NCBI GenBank assembly: GCA_000934455.1
Contig: KN890524.1
Coordinates: 30,413-64,251, forward strand
DNA length: 33,839 bases
Direction of reading: 5' to 3'
Source of the DNA: Apostichopus parvimensis
Taxonomy: Eukaryota > Echinodermata > Holothuroidea > Aspidochirotida > Stichopodidae
Numbering within the stretch: position 1 is the first letter of the stretch; the number at the start of each line of letters is the position of its first letter. A program made the translations under genes and the position numbers. This document shows, in pieces, positions 32,301 through 33,839 of this stretch. The notes under the pieces were generated by a model. It had not been told where the DNA came from. It did no database searches and worked only from the letters and a program-made list of their open reading frames with translations.

Positions 32301-33441
32301 TAGCGGCATTCACAGTCAGGCTTTAGACTCTTTGAAACTAAAATTACAGGAAGCAGAAGTTGAAGTGAAGCGAGAAAAGGAATCGTACAAGAAGTTACAG
32401 GTACAAAGAAGTTGTAATCAATCAATTTTAATAAATTTTAATAAGTAGATCAGGTTTGCTGTAATAATTTAAAGTTGCTGGCTGCATTGTATGAGCCCAA
32501 ATTACACAACCATATTATATCTATATAGATTCAATTTGTTTAAATAGTACATTGTTTGTACACAGTAAGTGCAGTCACCAGGTCGTTAGCCTCGCCACTA
32601 ATTGACCATAACACTGTCTGTCCAAATTACTATTTGCAAATAAGGCTTGGCCTAGGTAACACTCATGTTGGAATTAGGCTCGAGTTATTTCATTACGTAC
32701 ACAACCTTTGTTCACTAACCTTCTTGAACTGGTTTTGTTTCCTTCTACTTTTTTTAAAAATTTATTTAATTATTGATTGATTGATTTATTTATGTTGTTT
32801 ACTAGATGGAGTACATGCAGAGACAAGAAAGATTAGAAGGTGACCAAAAAAATATGGCTGAATCAATCACTACTGCTCAACAGAAATTTGCTGATGAAAA
32901 AGGTAAATATCAAAAATGCAATGTGTATCTTTTAATATTTCCATAGAATAGATCATTCAAATATAAAGAAATATAAAAATATTTTCAGCTCAATCGCTAC
33001 GATGAAATCATTCAGTTCACTGTTGCCAGATGCATTCACAAAATAAAACACCAAATTTGCAAAACTCAAACAAAAAATACTTGCGAACAATTTAGTTTAA
33101 CAGTCTACTTCAGCCAGCAGACTATCACGAGATGTTTATGCTTCATTCCAAATTCTTATATGCAAAACTCAGCACATTCATCGGCACTGAGTCAACAGCT
33201 CCAAACAGCTAGACACAGCATGGAGGAAGCCAAGAACGAATTGGCCGATTACAAACAGAAAGCCGCCAGAATACTCTCGTCCAAGGAGAAACTGATAACC
33301 AGTTTAAAGGCGGGCTCCACCAACTCTGAAGGGGAGACCATCAGCATAGAACAGACTGAACTATTACACGAGAGGGACATGCTGAAAGAGGAGATCCAGC
33401 AGGCTAATGCAAAGATTGAGCAACTCAGACTGGAGGTCCAA
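28822..33441 (+). CDS. GOLGA5: Golgin-84 (golgin subfamily A member 5), first six coding exons, 3' truncated by window
   Basis: Golgin-84 is a Golgi-anchored coiled-coil tether acting in intra-Golgi retrograde COPI transport and ribbon structure. Coding exons 28,823-29,321, 30,043-30,297, 31,591-31,810, 32,277-32,400, 32,806-32,902 and 33,173-33,441 join in phase to give 488 codons. The N-terminus MSWMIKNAESFLNNLDQ matches the family's MSW...DLLNxVDQ start. Residues 20-235 are Ser/Asn/Asp-rich and disordered. The coiled coil begins around residue 215 (QQQLSSLQLENKLLKNE). Exon 6 contains DYKQKAARILSSKEKLITSL (424-443), near-identical to vertebrate golgin-84. The usual length is about 730 residues, so roughly 240 residues, including the C-terminal membrane anchor, lie beyond the window. 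The start is the ATG just after a TTTCCAG acceptor; the in-frame upstream codons are intronic. Confidence 0.92.
29322..30042 (+). other. GOLGA5 intron with apparent GC-AG boundaries
   Basis: The donor reads CAACAG|GCAATT and the acceptor GCTGCAG|GTGAG. Splicing completes a Gly codon (G|GT), keeping the frame. A G-run tract at 29,400-29,429 (GGGGGGGAGGGAGGGGG and onward) lies 78 bases inside and could recruit G-run-binding splicing factors. No other gene was seen. Confidence 0.7.
30043..30297 (+). CDS. GOLGA5: GOLGA5 coding exon 2
   Basis: An acidic linker (ESDEADFAEPDLNDS) leads into the first coiled-coil heptads (LSSLQLENKLLKNEVSSL). It exits at GAGG|GTAGGT in phase 1, which joins exon 3 to make an Asp codon. 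Confidence 0.88.
30298..31590 (+). other. GOLGA5 intron 2
   Basis: A 1,293-bp intron from GTAGGT to TTTCAG. It contains low-complexity AT-rich DNA and a short G-run at 31,390-31,405. No further coding exon was supported, and the reading frames in it are chance. Confidence 0.8.
31591..31810 (+). CDS. GOLGA5: GOLGA5 coding exon 3 (coiled coil)
   Basis: The acceptor is AATTTCAG at 31,590 and the donor CAG|GTAACG at 31,811. The exon encodes charged heptads (LRSREEDLAEELNAKNSQLA, VRLQEADQEIK) typical of the golgin-84 rod and exits in phase 2. Confidence 0.9.
32277..32400 (+). CDS. GOLGA5: GOLGA5 coding exon 4 (coiled coil)
   Basis: The acceptor is TGCTCGCAG. The first base completes an Arg codon, then 41 codons including LKLKLQEAEVEVKREKESYK run to CAG|GTACAA in phase 0. 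Confidence 0.88.
32806..32902 (+). CDS. GOLGA5: GOLGA5 coding exon 5 (coiled coil)
   Basis: The acceptor is TTTACTAG. It has 32 codons plus one base (MEYMQRQERLEGDQ to QQKFADEK), and the donor is AAG|GTAAAT. It is too short for an ORF scan but in phase with exons 4 and 6. Confidence 0.85.
33173..33441 (+). CDS. GOLGA5: GOLGA5 coding exon 6 (coiled coil, conserved block)
   Basis: The acceptor is AACTCAG and the donor CAA|GTAAGT. It encodes SQQLQTARHSMEEAKNELA and then the diagnostic DYKQKAARILSSKEKLITSL, continuing to IEQLRLEVQ. The exit is phase 0, and the next exon lies beyond 33,839. Confidence 0.92.
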
Positions 33442-33839
33442 GTAAGTGCTCTGCCAAAACTGATTGGTTTTTAAAACTGCATTTTGGGGTTAAAATTGCC
33501 ACAATTTGGTGATGGTAAGTTAACTGCCTGAGGAATGATAAGTTCCCTGCAATAAGACCTGTTATGTAAGACTATATAGCAGGCCTTGACAATTTTTTTT
33601 TTAAACTACTCGCCAACTGGCGACCGAGTCTAAAATTCTACTCGCCAAAACGTTAAATTAACTCGCCATTTTTTCTCGCAATGTGTTTGTGTGATATAAG
33701 CCTATAGTATGGCCTAACTTAGGATATTGCGGTTTAGTGTTACTGTTAGTTGTTTACAGCAAAAACGATCTATTTAAATTGTTCTTCGTCAAAAGTGTTT
33801 AAAACATGATATTCATGCGTTACCCTTGTTTGAGTTGTC
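33442..33839 (+). other. Start of the next GOLGA5 intron, with a repeated CTCGCCA block
   Basis: A GTAAGT donor begins it. At 33,585-33,670 a T-run is followed by CTCGCCA three times (33,609; 33,640; 33,662), the first inside a CGCCAACTGGCG palindrome. It looks like part of a dispersed repeat, but no second copy exists in this window to prove it. Confidence 0.5.

Noticed and set aside
1-33839. CRISPR arrays, operons, bacterial promoters or rRNA/tRNA genes
   Set aside because: None were seen. The only regular array (9,538-9,859) has no unique spacers, and the window is clearly eukaryotic.

Overview
The window is eukaryotic, AT-rich genomic DNA with spliced genes, long introns, microsatellites, a satellite array, transposon remnants and no bacterial gene organisation. 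Gene content is metazoan: golgin-84, a TMEM63/OSCA channel and a protein kinase. The decayed Penelope-like element, the hAT-like GC-rich short element and frequent TAGGCCTA-type words suggest a marine invertebrate, possibly an echinoderm such as a sea cucumber. That assignment is inference from sequence style, not proof.

Layout. (1) About 1-8,229, minus strand: the first two coding exons of a TMEM63 (CSC1-like) mechanosensitive cation channel at 8,205-8,086 and 6,776-6,694. They join in phase and encode the extracellular N-terminus, the first membrane segment and the start of the cytosolic loop. Later exons were not found with confidence and probably lie below coordinate 1. (2) About 8,230-20,400: no coding gene could be supported. 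This stretch is probably 5' intron or upstream DNA of TMEM63. It holds a 14-copy 23-bp minisatellite (9,538-9,859), a hAT-like element (10,410-10,797), several hairpins and two candidate 5'-UTR exons. (3) 20,415-21,613, plus strand: a broken Penelope-like retroelement with reverse-transcriptase and GIY-YIG fragments. (4) 25,156-22,575, minus strand: a complete four-coding-exon protein kinase gene of about 395 residues, with all key catalytic residues but a Cys in the HRD position. (5) 25,157-28,821: intergenic DNA with a 234-bp tandem duplication and a large imperfect palindrome (26,387-26,806). (6) 28,823 to the window end, plus strand: the first six coding exons (488 codons) of golgin-84 (GOLGA5). 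The first coding intron appears to use a GC donor, and the gene runs off the right edge.

The three genes show no evident functional link. The kinase and golgin-84 genes diverge from a shared 3.7-kb intergenic region that holds the most unusual DNA structures in the window. I found no multi-gene novel system. The best leads are the non-RD kinase, the foldback palindrome, the higher-order minisatellite and the GC-AG intron.
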